Below, piece by piece: positions 22,458 to 32,891 of a stretch of DNA of 64,000 nt. The translations under genes and the position numbers were made by a program. This stretch comes from Dendrolimus kikuchii (taxonomy: Eukaryota > Arthropoda > Insecta > Lepidoptera > Lasiocampidae): the NCBI GenBank assembly GCA_019925095.2, contig CM034407.1, forward strand, positions 19,474,710-19,538,709, read 5' to 3'. Under the pieces are notes generated by a model, which saw nothing but the letters and a program-made list of their open reading frames with translations, ran no database searches and was not told the DNA's origin. Each line of letters opens with the position of its first letter. Within the stretch, counting starts at the first letter, position 1.

Positions 22458-23024
22458 CCGGAGGCAATTAAAGTGAAACTTTTTTAGTTTTTTTTTTTAT
22501 TGGGGACTTTAATTACTTATGCAGGACCTCCGGTTCTGAGATTTGGCGTCCGCCTCTCAGAAGACATGAATCAATACGCAATCAAACTGTCGTAGGCAGG
22601 CCTCGGTGCAAATATTTTCCCATTCAGCGCCCGAGAACTTTGAGAGGCACCGTGGAGGGGAGGCGCGGGGGGGGGAAGGTTTAGTAATTTGATTTTCTAT
22701 AACGCGCTAAATTATTTACCATTTTCATGGAACTCATTTTCTTGGTTGGTACTACATCTCTTCGTGTTATTAAGATATTCTATTAATGGATTCAGATTTT
22801 TTATAACATTTACTGTTTATTTTAATTTTTCTTTCGACAAATTCAATTCTCCACCATAAATACTTATGACATATACACAGTAATGTTGGTCTCCTTTCGT
22901 CCATTCCTTGATATTAGAATTCTTATTACTCAGTTGATGATTATTTTTGTGCTTAAATAATAATATAATTAAGTAAAAACGCCTTCCTATCGACATATTT
23001 GTAAAATTAATAAGGTACCAACGC
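22458..23024. other. Spacer, nothing recognised
   Basis: Includes a G-rich run (22650-22678). No gene. Confidence 0.45.
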
Positions 23025-23440
23025 GCACTACCACCGCATTACATTACATGCACACTTCACAAACAAACCAAGACACACAAAGAGCCTAAAAATTAATAAC
23101 CCAGGCACAGAAAAGAAAAAAAAACAACACACATGGCACTAGATAGGACAATATATATAAGTATAGATATAAGGCCAACACTGCACATGCACTTCCTCAC
23201 AACACCAGAATGTAACAGATACACTATACATTAGTATAAGTTTAGTATTAAAATTAGAATAAATTAATATAATAAGTTATTCTTAAGGTACACCAAAACA
23301 TAAAAATTACTACATATTATGTCACATACAGTAACAAAAATAAACAATAAGCGTGTATGGAGTCAAAAAATTTTCATAGAAATTAAGTAGTAAAAAAGGG
23401 TACGGATCTCGAGTCTGTAGAGATATTAATAATAATAAAA
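23025..23440. repeat. Repeat G, copy 2, uninverted
   Basis: 'gcgcactaccaccgcattac' to 'gagatattaataataataaa'. It holds the same two segments as 12810-13256 but colinear. The A-rich end suggests the 3' end of a retroelement. Confidence 0.55.
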
Positions 23441-23594
23441 AACAGTATAGCTATGATTTTGAAGCAATTGTCACCATCACCTAAATAAATTTTCATTGAA
23501 GGTTTATATGTACAAAAACCCAATTAAGTCTTTATGTAACTAACATAGAGGTACTATATAGATCTTCTCACGCGGTGTAGCCGCGGGGAAAACG

Positions 23595-23740
23595 CAAGTA
23601 TTATATAAAATTATTAGAGCTAGGCATGTTGCTGATGAGTTTCTTGCGCCCCTTCTTCTCTTCAAGCAACAATATGTTGCGAAGCGACGGTATATTAAAT
23701 TAGGCTCCCACAGAGTAAATAATAACCATAAACAAAAAAA
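23595..23740 (-). repeat. Element F internal segment, reversed
   Basis: Complement matches the middle of the F copies at 37855 and 54946 ('gagcctaat-taattta', 'agaagaagg-gcgcaagaaac', 'catgcctagctctaat'). No F termini are present here. Confidence 0.6.
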
Positions 23741-24064
23741 AATATGTAACAAAAAAGAAACCAACGTCATGAGTTAATAAAAAGTGAAAAAATAAATTTT
23801 ATTTTTTGATTTTTAGCTATTCTTGAACTTGGTTTATTTAGTTATTCATTTTATAGGTACACCAACAGCATAGTACACATTAATAAGACTATGACATAAC
23901 AAACATAACAATTATATAAATGCATACATGTCAATAACAGGCGTACACAGCTTTCTCTACAGTTTGTCAGTATTAAATTAGAATTTATATATAATAAGAT
24001 TTATTATTATTATTATTCTTGACTTTTAATTAAAACTTTCAATCAATATACTTGTTATTTAATA

Positions 24065-24308
24065 TACAGTACGAGCGATTATAAGATGGGAGCGTGCCCA
24101 GAAGGCTGGCCGCATTGCCGCGCTGTATGGCGATGCTTATTTGTTGGGCGAAATATGAGCCAGCCTTCTGATCACGGGTGGCATCAGAGTTTCTTGCAAA
24201 TCTCTTTGAAGAAACTCTCTGCCGAACCATGGAGAAAAAGCTGTTAGGTACCAAGGTGCCGTGGTCTTTCAGATACTTGAAGGAAACTCCGGATTTTAAA
24301 TTCAACAA
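24065..24308 (-). other. Unassigned minus-strand frame, perhaps a LINE C-terminus
   Basis: An open frame of ~80 codons ends RGNAASLLGTLPSYNRSY. It reads like coding sequence but I cannot name the family with confidence. No flanking splice sites were identified. Confidence 0.3.
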
Positions 24309-24732
24309 TATTATGTTTTAGGTAATTTTACATTGCAAATTTTTACAATTGACTTATTATAGAGCACATCCTTATTAATATTATAAATGCGAAAGTAACT
24401 CTGTCTGTCTGTCTGTTCCGTTTTCACGGAAAAACTACTGGACCGATTTGGCTAAAACTCAGTATATATATATTTTCGGTGCCGAGAATGAACATAGGAT
24501 ATTTTTTATCCCGAAAAATGGGATAGTTTCCGGGATAAAAATATATTTGTCTTTTTGTTTGTTATCCTTTTATGGAAAGACTATTGGACCGATTTGGCTG
24601 AAACTCGGTACATATATAATTTGAATACCGAGAGTGCCCAAGCGATACTTTTTATCCCGGATAATGGGATACATTTTAGGATAGATTTATGTAAAGTTTA
24701 TCCCGGAAACTAGGACAGGTTTTGTGATTTTG

Positions 24733-25590
24733 TCCATTTCGTCCACTGGGTCTACTAGGTCCACTGGGTCCACTTGGTCCATTGGGTACACTTGGAACAC
24801 TTGGTCCACTGCGTCCACTGCGTCCACTGCGTCCACTGCGTCCACTGCGTCCACTGCGTCCACTGCGTCCACTGCGTCCACTGCGTCCACTGCGTCCACT
24901 GCGTCCACTGCGTCCACTGCGTCCACTGCGTCCACTGCGTCCACTGCGTCCACTGCGTCCACTGCGTCCACTGCGTCCACTGCGTCCACTGCGTCCACTG
25001 CGTCCACTGCGTCCACTGCGTCCACTGCGTCCACTGCGTCCACTGCGTCCACTGCGTCCACTGCGTCCACTGCGTCCACTGCGTCCACTGCGTCCACTGC
25101 GTCCACTGCGTCCACTGCGTCCACTGCGTCCACTGCGTCCACTGCGTCCACTGCGTCCACTGCGTCCACTGCGTCCACTGCGTCCACTGCGTCCACTGCG
25201 TCCACTGCGTCCACTGCGTCCACTGCGTCCACTGCGTCCACTGCGTCCACTGCGTCCACTGCGTCCACTGCGTCCACTGCGTCCACTGCGTCCACTGCGT
25301 CCACTGCGTCCACTGCGTCCACTGCGTCCACTGCGTCCACTGCGTCCACTGCGTCCACTGCGTCCACTGGGTCCACTGGATCCACTGGATCCACTGGGTC
25401 CATTTGGAACACAGCCTACTGGGTCAACTCGGTCAACTGGGTCAACTGGGTCCACTGGGCCCACTGGGTCCACTTTGACCACTGGGTCTACTTGAGCAAC
25501 TGGGTCCACTGGGTCCACTAGGCCAGTTGTGTCCACTTTGTCCACTGGATCTACTGGGTCCACTGGATCCACTTGGTCCACTTGGACCAT
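24733..25590. repeat. Whole 9-bp array of Heli-3 copy 1, including variant edges
   Basis: Variant units (tccactggg, tccacttgg, tctactagg and similar) flank a homogeneous core. The right edge contains 'ttggaacacagcctactgg', a landmark also present, as complement, twice in copy 2. All six frames stay open over the core because the unit is 9 bp without stops. Confidence 0.9.
24805..25362. repeat. Perfect minisatellite, 62 copies of TCCACTGCG
   Basis: 558 bp made of 62 identical 9-bp units, counted from first to last exact unit. Each unit contains one CpG. This variant (GCG instead of the GGG seen in flanking units and in copy 2) has taken over the array. Confidence 0.95.
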
Positions 25591-25790
25591 GTTATCTATT
25601 TTGTCAAGTTTTGTCATTTATGTAGTTTACATATAGACGGGGGTGGTATAGTTTGCGATATAAAATGAAGTGAATCTTTCGGGGGCAAATACATAAAAAT
25701 TTAATACAATGTAACCTGTACCAGTTGCTTTTTAAACAAGAGACACGCACTAGAGGTTGACCCGCGGCGCGGCCGCGGGGTAAACTCTAG

Positions 25791-26508
25791 TTTTATATAA
25801 ATTTAATTTGAGTTAGATTGTAATATCAATAAATGAGGTGAATAATTTAATTTACATGAAAATATATGATTAATTTCCTTTTAAAAATTACTAAAGAGTC
25901 GCAAAAGATATCTATGTTCAGAATCTTACCGGCTATTTCATTGTATTTGTTGCACATTCTTGACAATGGTAGGTGCTGGCCGAGATTAGTTAAATTGGTT
26001 AATTTGGCTGGTTGGATTGGTTTATTTTTTGTTAGAAAATGTTTATTTGAAGTCTGTTAGAAAGAAACAAGAAAGAAAAAACCTTTATTTAAAGAAAACA
26101 CTTTAAATAAACGAGTATGTATGAGGAGTATCATTGTATTTGTCAGAAGCGTGGCAGGTGGAAAACCATCGCCTCTGCCTACTCCAACGGAAAACAAACG
26201 TAACAATATATATATGATTGACACAACCTTGATTCGTGTATGCGATCAACATAAAAAGGCAACATTTCACGAGCATATCCCGACATAAAATAAGCATAAA
26301 ACGAATATGATTTCATCAATTCAATACATAAAGAAATCTTGGTTTACGACCATACACGAGTGAGGATAACATTTTTGGCCTTACACTTGTATGAATAAAA
26401 TATGAGTGTAGCGCGATGAGCTTGGAGGACTGTCTGTTCGCTAATGAAGTAGCGACGCTACAAAATACAATATTGAAGACATTATGTAATGTTATTGATA
26501 TCAAAAAA
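25791..26508. other. Spacer, nothing recognised
   Basis: AT-rich; a 64-codon frame (25866-26060) has no recognisable domain. Confidence 0.45.
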
Positions 26509-27387
26509 CCTGCGGCCTCGAGGCCTCTTGTATGAGGCGAACAAAGCACCCCACAGCCAGGTGGTAACGTCTTTGCCCGTCCGGATGGCTATCACCCCTG
26601 GTCTAGAGTATGCCGCTATAACATACATACATAACTTCACGCCAGTTCCCTTGCGGGGTAGGCACGAACAACAGAGCGCCATTTAGGCCCATTCTTACAC
26701 ACCTCACTTGGTTCTTTGACATTCATAACTCTTGTCATGCACGCTCGTCTGTTCTTAAGGCTCCTGACATCACCCTCCGCTAGTAAACGATCAATTTGAT
26801 CATGGAAGGTGTGTCGTGGCCTTCCACGACTTCTGCATCCATCCACTTTTGCATTGTATATCTGTTTAGTCATTCTTACATCATGCATTCTTTCCACATG
26901 CCCGAACCACCGGAGCATTCCTTTCCTTACCTTCACCCCGACACTCTCTTTCAGACCAACTCTCTTTCTTACTTCGGTATTACGAACGCGGTCCGCGAGC
27001 GTCACTCCGCAGATTTTGCGCAGTGCTCGCATCTCGACCGCGTTTACTCTACTTTCATGCTCTCTCTTCCATACCCAACTCTCGCTTCCATACGTGAGCG
27101 TAGGTACCAGCACCGCGTTGTGTACGGCGAGCTGGGCCTTCTGGCTGAGGTTCTTAGCGCCTAGAAGTTTACCTAACGCTCCATTCAAACTATTCCCCAA
27201 ATTCACTCTTCTTTCTATAACAACGTTGAATTATGTTCCGGCATTATTGGCCAGATTGCAATGTCCCTTTAGAGAGCGCAGCACATTGGTAGCACCTTGG
27301 TTGTTACAAATATCCATAGGCGATGGTAACCGCTTTCCATCGGATGGGTCGTCTGCCTGTCTGCTGAACTCATGCAATAAAAAAGAC
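26509..27387 (+). mobile_element. SINE-B, old copy split by RTE-A
   Basis: 26509-26622 and 27222-27387 join to one diverged SINE-B ('cctgcggcctcgaggcctc' to 'actcatgcaataaaaaa'). The gap is exactly the RTE-A insertion. Confidence 0.85.
26623..27214 (-). mobile_element. RTE-A fragment inside SINE-B, 189-codon open frame
   Basis: The CATA tail at 26623 follows the first copy of the 7-bp duplication CTATAAC (26616-26622; repeated at 27215-27221). The minus frame 27206-26637 is open for 189 codons from NLGNSLNGALGKLL to ELA-stop. It is one of the least damaged fragments in the window. Confidence 0.9.
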
Positions 27388-27416
27388 ATCTACCAAATTG
27401 AATACGGCACCGACAT

Positions 27417-27490
27417 ATCGTCGGCGTAAGTACAGAACCTTGTAACTAATTTTTTTTATAATTTTTGGTCAAAATTGTTACATATAGTAA
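27417..27490. repeat. Repeat J, copy 1
   Basis: 'tcgtcggcgtaagt' ... 'ccttgtaac' ... 'gtcaaaattgt' recurs at 58857-58935. Class unknown. Confidence 0.4.
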
Positions 27491-27594
27491 TACTCGTTGA
27501 TAATTTATCAACAGAAAATAATATTAGCAAAAAATGTAATTACAAGGTGCTGCACTGACGTCGACGATGTGGTGGATATTCCACTTATACGAAC

Positions 27595-28045
27595 GAAGCA
27601 TTTCAAATTCAAATTTCAAATTCAAAAGATTTCATTCAAAATAAGTTCCACTGGAGAACACTTTTTGAAGGTCGTACATATAAGTTAAATTTTAATTTTA
27701 CTTCCTATTCTATGTACACCGCTTCGCAACGTGTTATTGCTGTTGAGGAGAAGCAGCATTTTATCCGTGCAGGAACGGAGAAAGAATACAATTTCCTGCG
27801 GCCGGGCGGCCTGTCGTAAGAGGCGACCAGACAACCCACAGCCAGATGGTAGGGCATTTGCCCGACAACATAACAACCTTGAGTTGTGTTCCGGCATTAG
27901 TGATCAGGTTCCAGTCTCCCTTAAGAGAGCAGCAGCGCATTTGTAGCACCTTTGGTGTTGCAAACGTCCATAGGCGATGGTAACCGCTTTCCATCAAGTG
28001 AGCCGTCTGCTGAACTCCTGCAATATAAAAGCGGCAAGAAACCTC
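27595..28045. repeat. Repeat E, copy 2, split by SINE-B
   Basis: 'gagaacactttttgaagg' ... 'accgcttcgcaacgtgttat' then 'aagcggcaagaaacctccc' after the SINE-B at 27761-28030. Confidence 0.55.
27761..28030 (+). mobile_element. SINE-B, long form with internal deletion
   Basis: Starts 'ttatccgtgcaggaacgg' and ends 'ctcctgcaatataaaa'. The 'ctggatggctaccacccc' block is deleted. Flanks aagcagc/aagcggc are a near-perfect target duplication. Confidence 0.85.
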
Positions 28046-28168
28046 CCAGAAATGAAAAGGAGTGGAACTCATTGCCGGAGTCCGTCTTTCCCGACACTTA
28101 TAACCTCGGTGTCATCAAGTTCTATGTGAATGGGTACCATATCTCCGGTCTATATCGGGATAGATCAT
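28045..28168 (+). pseudogene. LINE ORF2 C-terminal remnant
   Basis: The frame reads EWNSLPESVFPDTYNLGVIK, a signature of the C-terminal end of Jockey/CR1-type reverse transcriptase ORFs, then stops. Confidence 0.55.
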
Positions 28169-28498
28169 AGTCAACCGCGAACGAAAACTAATATAAAAAA
28201 AAGAAATAAATTTGGTTGAAAGAGGGCAGGACGATATTCAATGACATTGAATGAAAAAAAATTTGTGTTTATATGGATCACTTTGGTTGATTCATCCAAA
28301 TGCGAAGGGCTGAAATGAATCGTCTTATAAAAACATGTGACATCAATTAGTTAAATGCTTAGCAGGCCGCACACGAGACGAAGAGTTTCGTAGAGATGAC
28401 AAACGTAGACTGAATCCGTCATTTGCCAACGAAACAATAAAAAAAATCAAAATATCCCATTTCTCAAAAACTACTTGATGGATATTATTGAAAATATG
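28169..28498. other. Spacer, nothing recognised
   Basis: No gene or repeat identified. Confidence 0.4.
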
Positions 28499-29206
28499 AA
28501 TGAATGAAAACTCTTTATTGTTCACCATAACTTAAACCTAGATATTTATTATAAACACATTTAAATCTGAACAATAATGGGCGGCCTTATCGCTTATAGC
28601 GATCTCTTCCAGGCAACCCGGTGTCTAAGAAGATATTACAAGAAAAATTAAACAATATTTGGTGGCTTAACTAAATTGAAACTAATTCAATCGTAATTGA
28701 AGAAAAAAAATATTACAATAATAAACGAATAAAGACATACATAATTAAATGGATTAAAATAATATAAATTACATATAATTACATGCGAATAATAATAGAA
28801 TTCCATTTACTGCAACACATTTTATTTAGCGGACAAATAATGATCAGTGATCAAGTGTTTGAATGTACCAATGCATGTAGCTTGTCTGATTTTCAAGGGG
28901 AGAGAGTTCCATAGACGAACAGCCTGTACGGCAAAAGAGTATCCTGCAAAGGGCGAAGTGTGTTTAGGTATCGTTAGCAGAAGATTTTCATTTGAGCGCA
29001 AATGACAGGAATGAGATTGATAGAGGAAACTAAAAAGTTCCTTTAAATATGGGGAAGTACAGGGATTGAAAAGGATATTGTGCAGAAGTGAGAGTAAGTG
29101 AACATTCCGGCGAAGGCGAATTGGCAACCATTTAAGCTTATTACGAAATTCGGAGATATGGTCATATTTACGCAACCCAAATATTAACCGGATACAAACA
29201 TTTTGT
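28499..29206 (-). pseudogene. CR1-like LINE: ORF2 C-terminus plus 3' UTR
   Basis: Minus frame from 29204: GLRKYDHISEFRNKLKWLPI, then HNILFNPCTSPYLKELF, RLWNSLPLKIRQA, stop at 28822, a C-terminal pattern of CR1/Jockey-type LINEs. The 3' UTR holds 'ggttgcctggaagagatcgc' and 'gcgataaggccgcc', followed by 'aataaagagttttcattcat' with a short ATTC-type tail, as in lepidopteran CR1-like elements. A SINE-B has landed at its 5' truncation. Confidence 0.75.
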
Positions 29207-29519
29207 ATTTTTTTTTTTGCAGGAGTTCAGCAGACAGGCAGACAGCCCACTTGATGGAAAGCGGTTACCATCGCCTATGGACATTTGCAACACCAAAGGT
29301 GCTACGAATGCGCTACTGCTCTCTTAAGGGAGACTGGAACCTGGTCACTAATGCCGGAACACAACTCAAGGTTGTTATGGCGACATGCTTGAGACCAGGG
29401 TTGGTAGCCATCCAGTCGGGCAATGCCCTACCACCTGGCTGTGGGTTTTTTAGTCGCTTCTTACGACAGGCCTCCCGGCCGCAGGAAATTGTAATCTTTC
29501 TCCGTTCCTGCACGGATAA
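29207..29519 (-). mobile_element. SINE-B, long form, reversed
   Basis: Poly(T) and 'tgcaggagttcagcagacag' at left, 'ctccgttcctgcacggataa' at right. Confidence 0.88.
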
Positions 29520-29875
29520 AAATTATTAAATTTTGAAAATAGTTTTCGATGGGAGTATTTTTTTGAGAATTCTTCACTTTATTATATAAAATTTAGAGGG
29601 AGGGACACAAATTTCATGACTATGTAAGATAACATCTCGAAAACTACATTGACTTCATTAGAAAACATCATTGGTTTTTTTTGAAAACTGTCCAATACGT
29701 AGGGTATGTAAACAACTTTTTTATTGCCCAATAATATTTATTTATTGCGCGATTTTATTACATAACTTTCTAGTGCTAAATTGACAAGGGCTTGCTGTCA
29801 AATTTAATTCATGTAGACCCAGTATTTTCCGAGAACAAAGACTACACAATTATAGTCGTACAAAATCTATGATAT
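29520..29875. other. Spacer, nothing recognised
   Basis: No gene or repeat identified. Confidence 0.4.
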
Positions 29876-30245
29876 GACGGCCTCTGTGGTTGCGCGGGCT
29901 AAGCCTTTGCCGGCCTACCTCACTGCAACGCAGAGGCTCCGGGTTCGATTCCTGTTATAGTAAATCTCGGAAACGTATTTTCTCCGTTATTTACTATGGT
30001 GAATGTCAAAGAAGCAAGTGAGGTGTGTAAGAATAAGCCTAAATGGCGCTCTGTTGTTCGTGCCTACCCCGAAAGGGAACTGGCGTGAAGTTATGTATGT
30101 ATGTATATATGTATGTGTATTTACTATGGTCTGGGTGTCTGGGATCGGCCCCAGAGTAGTACGTCGTATATTATCCATAACACAAGCGTAGCTTGCTTAA
30201 TTTGAGGATATACAATATGTGTGTTTGTGTGCCGATTATTATTGT
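29876..30245 (+). mobile_element. SINE-C (tRNA-derived), nearly full length, split by RTE-A
   Basis: The head has a Pol III box A-like 'tggttgcgcgg' and an exact box B 'ggttcgattcc' at tRNA-like spacing, then a tRNA-unrelated body ('atagtaaatctcggaaacgt', 'tgtctgggatcggccccaga') and an ATT-rich tail. RTE-A is inserted at 30001-30117. Confidence 0.85.
30001..30117 (+). mobile_element. RTE-A 3' fragment inside SINE-C
   Basis: Perfect 13-bp target duplication TATTTACTATGGT at 29988-30000 and 30118-30130. Removing the insert restores the SINE-C body. Confidence 0.92.
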
Positions 30246-30704
30246 TATTATGAGGCTGCGACATTTTGTAAGATGATGATAAAAAGTAGCTCAATTGATT
30301 TAAATGTCCACTTTTCCTATGGTCCAGGAGCATCATGTGTTCACGCACGAGGGCGTCACGGTGCAGTAACCATGTTCTAGATCCCGTAACGTCCAGCTAA
30401 AGTGCGAGTATGGGGCGCTGGTTTGGTTTAGGGTAGTTGGGTCGGATTCCGCCCTCCGGGAGTGGGATCCGGTTTCCCTTGAGTCCAACACGCACTCGTG
30501 CAGGCGGCACTAGGCGCTGCATTTGGTCTCCCCCGTATCCATGACGCGAGTGTGTGTCGCAAGACAAACATTCCCCCTGTGTTGACAAAAAAAGGTGTGA
30601 TTACGACAATTTATACCGTTATCTTTTTCATAACAATATACTGTGCAGAAAAAATTCGTTGATTACGTCACAACGAGAAAGAGAGCAGACCAAATTGCCA
30701 TTCA
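30246..30704. other. Spacer with a GC-rich segment
   Basis: 30330-30590 is clearly more GC-rich than its surroundings and may be a 5' or terminal part of a retroelement. No motif fixes its identity. Confidence 0.4.
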
Positions 30705-31100
30705 GTCCATAGACACCTGGGCTGGAGCACCTGCCTACCAGTTTAATCCGCTGGACTGTATTCAACGTCGAGCCGTTCGCGTTGTTGGTGATGCCATACT
30801 CACAGACGGTCTAGATACGCTTGGCCTTAGGAGAGACTTCGCGTCTCTCTGCGTATTCTACCGACTGTACAACGGGGAGTGTTACGAGGAACTGTTTAAA
30901 ATGGTGCCTTCGTCCTCTTTCTACCATCGCACCGCTCGCCATCAGTTTGGGAGTGCATGCCCACTTCCTCGAGCCGCATCGCTCATTTATGCAACCGTTC
31001 TGTAGAAAGTTTTCCTTGCGTACGGTGGGGATTTGGAATAAGCTCCCAGCCGTAGTTTTCCCACAGCGGTACGATATGGAGTTTTTGAAAAAGGGTGTCA
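30705..31100 (+). pseudogene. Jockey/CR1-type LINE ORF2 C-terminal fragment
   Basis: Two frames joined by a frameshift near 30950 give TWAGAPAYQFNPLDCIQRRA, SLCVFYRLYNGECYEELF and WNKLPAVVFPQRYDMEFLKK, a familiar pattern of insect LINE C-termini (the degenerate region after the reverse transcriptase). Truncated at both ends. Confidence 0.75.
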
Positions 31101-31103
31101 TAT

Positions 31104-31975
31104 AATTTCTTTGCAGATGACATTGTGATAGTATCAGAGAAAAGCTCACAGCTGCAATACATGATCGAATCCTTACAACTAGCTAGCGCAGAGGTAGGAC
31201 TGGAAATTAATCTCACTAGGACTATGACAATGACAAATAGTAGTAAAATACCAATAAATATAAATGGAAATCCTCTAGAATATACTGATAAATACATCTA
31301 CTTGGGAAAGACAATTCGTTTCAACAGAAAAAACAAAGACATAGAAATAGAAAGAAGAGTATAACGAACATGGAATAAACATTGGAGTTTAAAAGAAATT
31401 TTTAAAGTAACTTGCCCATAATTTTGAAAACAAAAATTATGAACTCTAGCCTCATACCGGGATTGACATATGGATGCCAAACATGGAAATTTACTGCCAA
31501 GACGAAACACAAAATAGCCACCTGCCAACGAGATCTCGAACGAAGCATGCTCAAGGTAAAGAAAATGGTCAAAATCAGACACACAACAATAAGAGCGATA
31601 ACTAAAGCAACTAATGCCTTGAGTTATGCACAGAAGTTAAAATGGAAATGGGCAGGTCACATAATAAGACTTACAGACCAGAGATGGACCGTTAAAACAA
31701 CTCTGTGGACAGGACCACAAGGCAAGAGAGGTAGAGGGAGACCATCGATCCGTTGGGAAGAGGACATAAAAAAAAAATAGCCGGCCCCAACTGGTATCAA
31801 ATAGCTCAGGACAGAGACAGATGGGCGTCTTTGGAGAAGGCCTTTACCCAATCTGGGATTCTTACATAATTTATCCAACTAAGAACAACAATACTAATAA
31901 TTAATTTAAAATTACTAACCAATTAACATACTAGAATGCCTACTGTAAAAAGTAAGAATTAAAAGGCTATTTTTA
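31104..31975 (+). pseudogene. RTE-type LINE pol fragment (a lineage different from RTE-A)
   Basis: Begins at the reverse transcriptase active-site box FFADDIVIVSE, continues with KYIYLGKTIRFNRKNKDIEI, SLIPGLTYGCQTWKF and KWKWAGHIIRLTDQRW, then GRGRPSIRWEEDIKK and a short 3' UTR. TAA at ~31361-31364, an indel just after it, and a frameshift at ~31780 inactivate it. The architecture matches RTE-A, but the sequence is far diverged. Confidence 0.8.
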
Positions 31976-31984
31976 TTTTATTTT

Positions 31985-32094
31985 ATTTATAATTTCTTTG
32001 AAGCCAGCAGCGGGTTGGTAACATCTCTGATGTTGTAAACGTCATCAGGCGGCCTGTCAGCCTGTCTGCTGTACTCCATCTATAAAAAAAAGAC
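31985..32094 (+). mobile_element. LINE 3' tail fragment
   Basis: 'gtcatcaggcggcctgtcag' then 'cctgtctgctgtactcc' and poly(A). The last ~45 bp resemble the 3' end of SINE-B. Confidence 0.5.
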
Positions 32095-32612
32095 AATAAA
32101 CAGGCTGCAAGACGACGAAAAGTCAAAAAAGTGACGAGAATTCAAATGTAGACCAAAATGTTCAGATGTGAAGTTATAGAATTCACATCTGAACATTGTT
32201 ATTATAGAAACTTCGAACGCTTCCCACCGATGTAATTCAATCACGGAAGCAAAGAGTGACTTTAATCTTAACAAACAACAAGTATTTTTTGGGGAAAATA
32301 AATTTCACTAAGTTTCCTCTAAAACAAAATCCTACGTCTTCAAATCGCTGAGAACAATACAACTTTTCTAATTAGACTTTCCAAGGATGTCGGATTTCCC
32401 CCGATGGACGCTTGTTTGGGATACTTTCATAAATGAATAGCCGATGAAGACCAAATCAGTGGGGAGCTTGATGAATAGGGAAAGTTATTCCAGATATCCC
32501 GACGGACGGGAGAACGATTCGCGCGATTGTTCGCCGAAAAAGTTTTTAAAGAAATAGCCTATCTATGTCCGGTTGTGAAAAACCTCGTATTATATATAGC
32601 GAAATAAAATCT
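32095..32612. other. Spacer with a perfect hairpin
   Basis: Apart from the hairpin at 32157-32197 nothing is recognised. Confidence 0.5.
32157..32197. repeat. Perfect 16-bp inverted repeat, 9-nt loop
   Basis: AATGTTCAGATGTGAA at 32157-32172 and its exact complement at 32182-32197. The 15-mer 'tcacatctgaacatt' recurs at 34256-34270. Confidence 0.9.
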
Positions 32613-32891
32613 GCATGTGGAAAGAATGCATGATGGAAGAATGACTAAACAGATATACAATGCAAAAGTGGATGGATGCAGAAGTCGTGCAAGGCCACGA
32701 CACCACCTTCCATGATCAAATTGATCGTGTACTAGCAGAAGGTGATGTCAGGAGTCTTAAGAACAGACGAGCGTGCATGACAAGAGTTATGAATGTCAAA
32801 GAAGCAAGTGAGGTGTGTACGAATAAGCCTAAAAGGCGCCCTGTTGTTCGTGCCTACCCCGCAAGGGAACTGGCGTGAAGTTATGTATGTA
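32613..32891 (+). pseudogene. RTE-A 3' fragment
   Basis: From 'gcatgtggaaagaatgcatg' to the TATG tail. The frame is shifted at 'gccacgacacc', then the HDQIDRVLAEGDVRSL end is intact. Confidence 0.85.

Larger units (their letters stand above)
24369..25790 (+). mobile_element. Heli-3 Helitron carrying a 9-bp minisatellite, copy 1
   Basis: Full Helitron hallmarks: 5' TC ('tccttattaatattataaat') preceded by A at 24368, and 3' CTAG at 25787-25790 followed by T. An 8-bp perfect hairpin CCCGCGGC-gcg-GCCGCGGG lies about 7 nt before CTAG. After the 5' end come two diverged ~145-bp modules ('ggaccgatttggct-aaactc' ... 'tatcccgg'), then the 9-bp array, then ~190 bp of unique 3' sequence. There is no Rep/helicase gene, so it depends on another element. 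The sister copy is at 52173-53380 in the opposite orientation. Confidence 0.88.

Noticed and set aside
24805..25362. CRISPR-like direct repeats
   Set aside because: Units are contiguous 9-mers without spacers, in a eukaryotic Helitron.
24676..25617. Several 230-310-codon open frames (DAVDAV, GRSGRS, TASTAS, VHCVHC, RPLRPL) as genes
   Set aside because: They are the translations of a 9-bp minisatellite without stop codons; being open in all frames is expected and is not evidence of coding.
29203..29529. Recurrent ~100-codon frames (QTAHLMESGYHRLWTFATPK...) at many loci
   Set aside because: Antisense reading of SINE-B, repeated with each copy.
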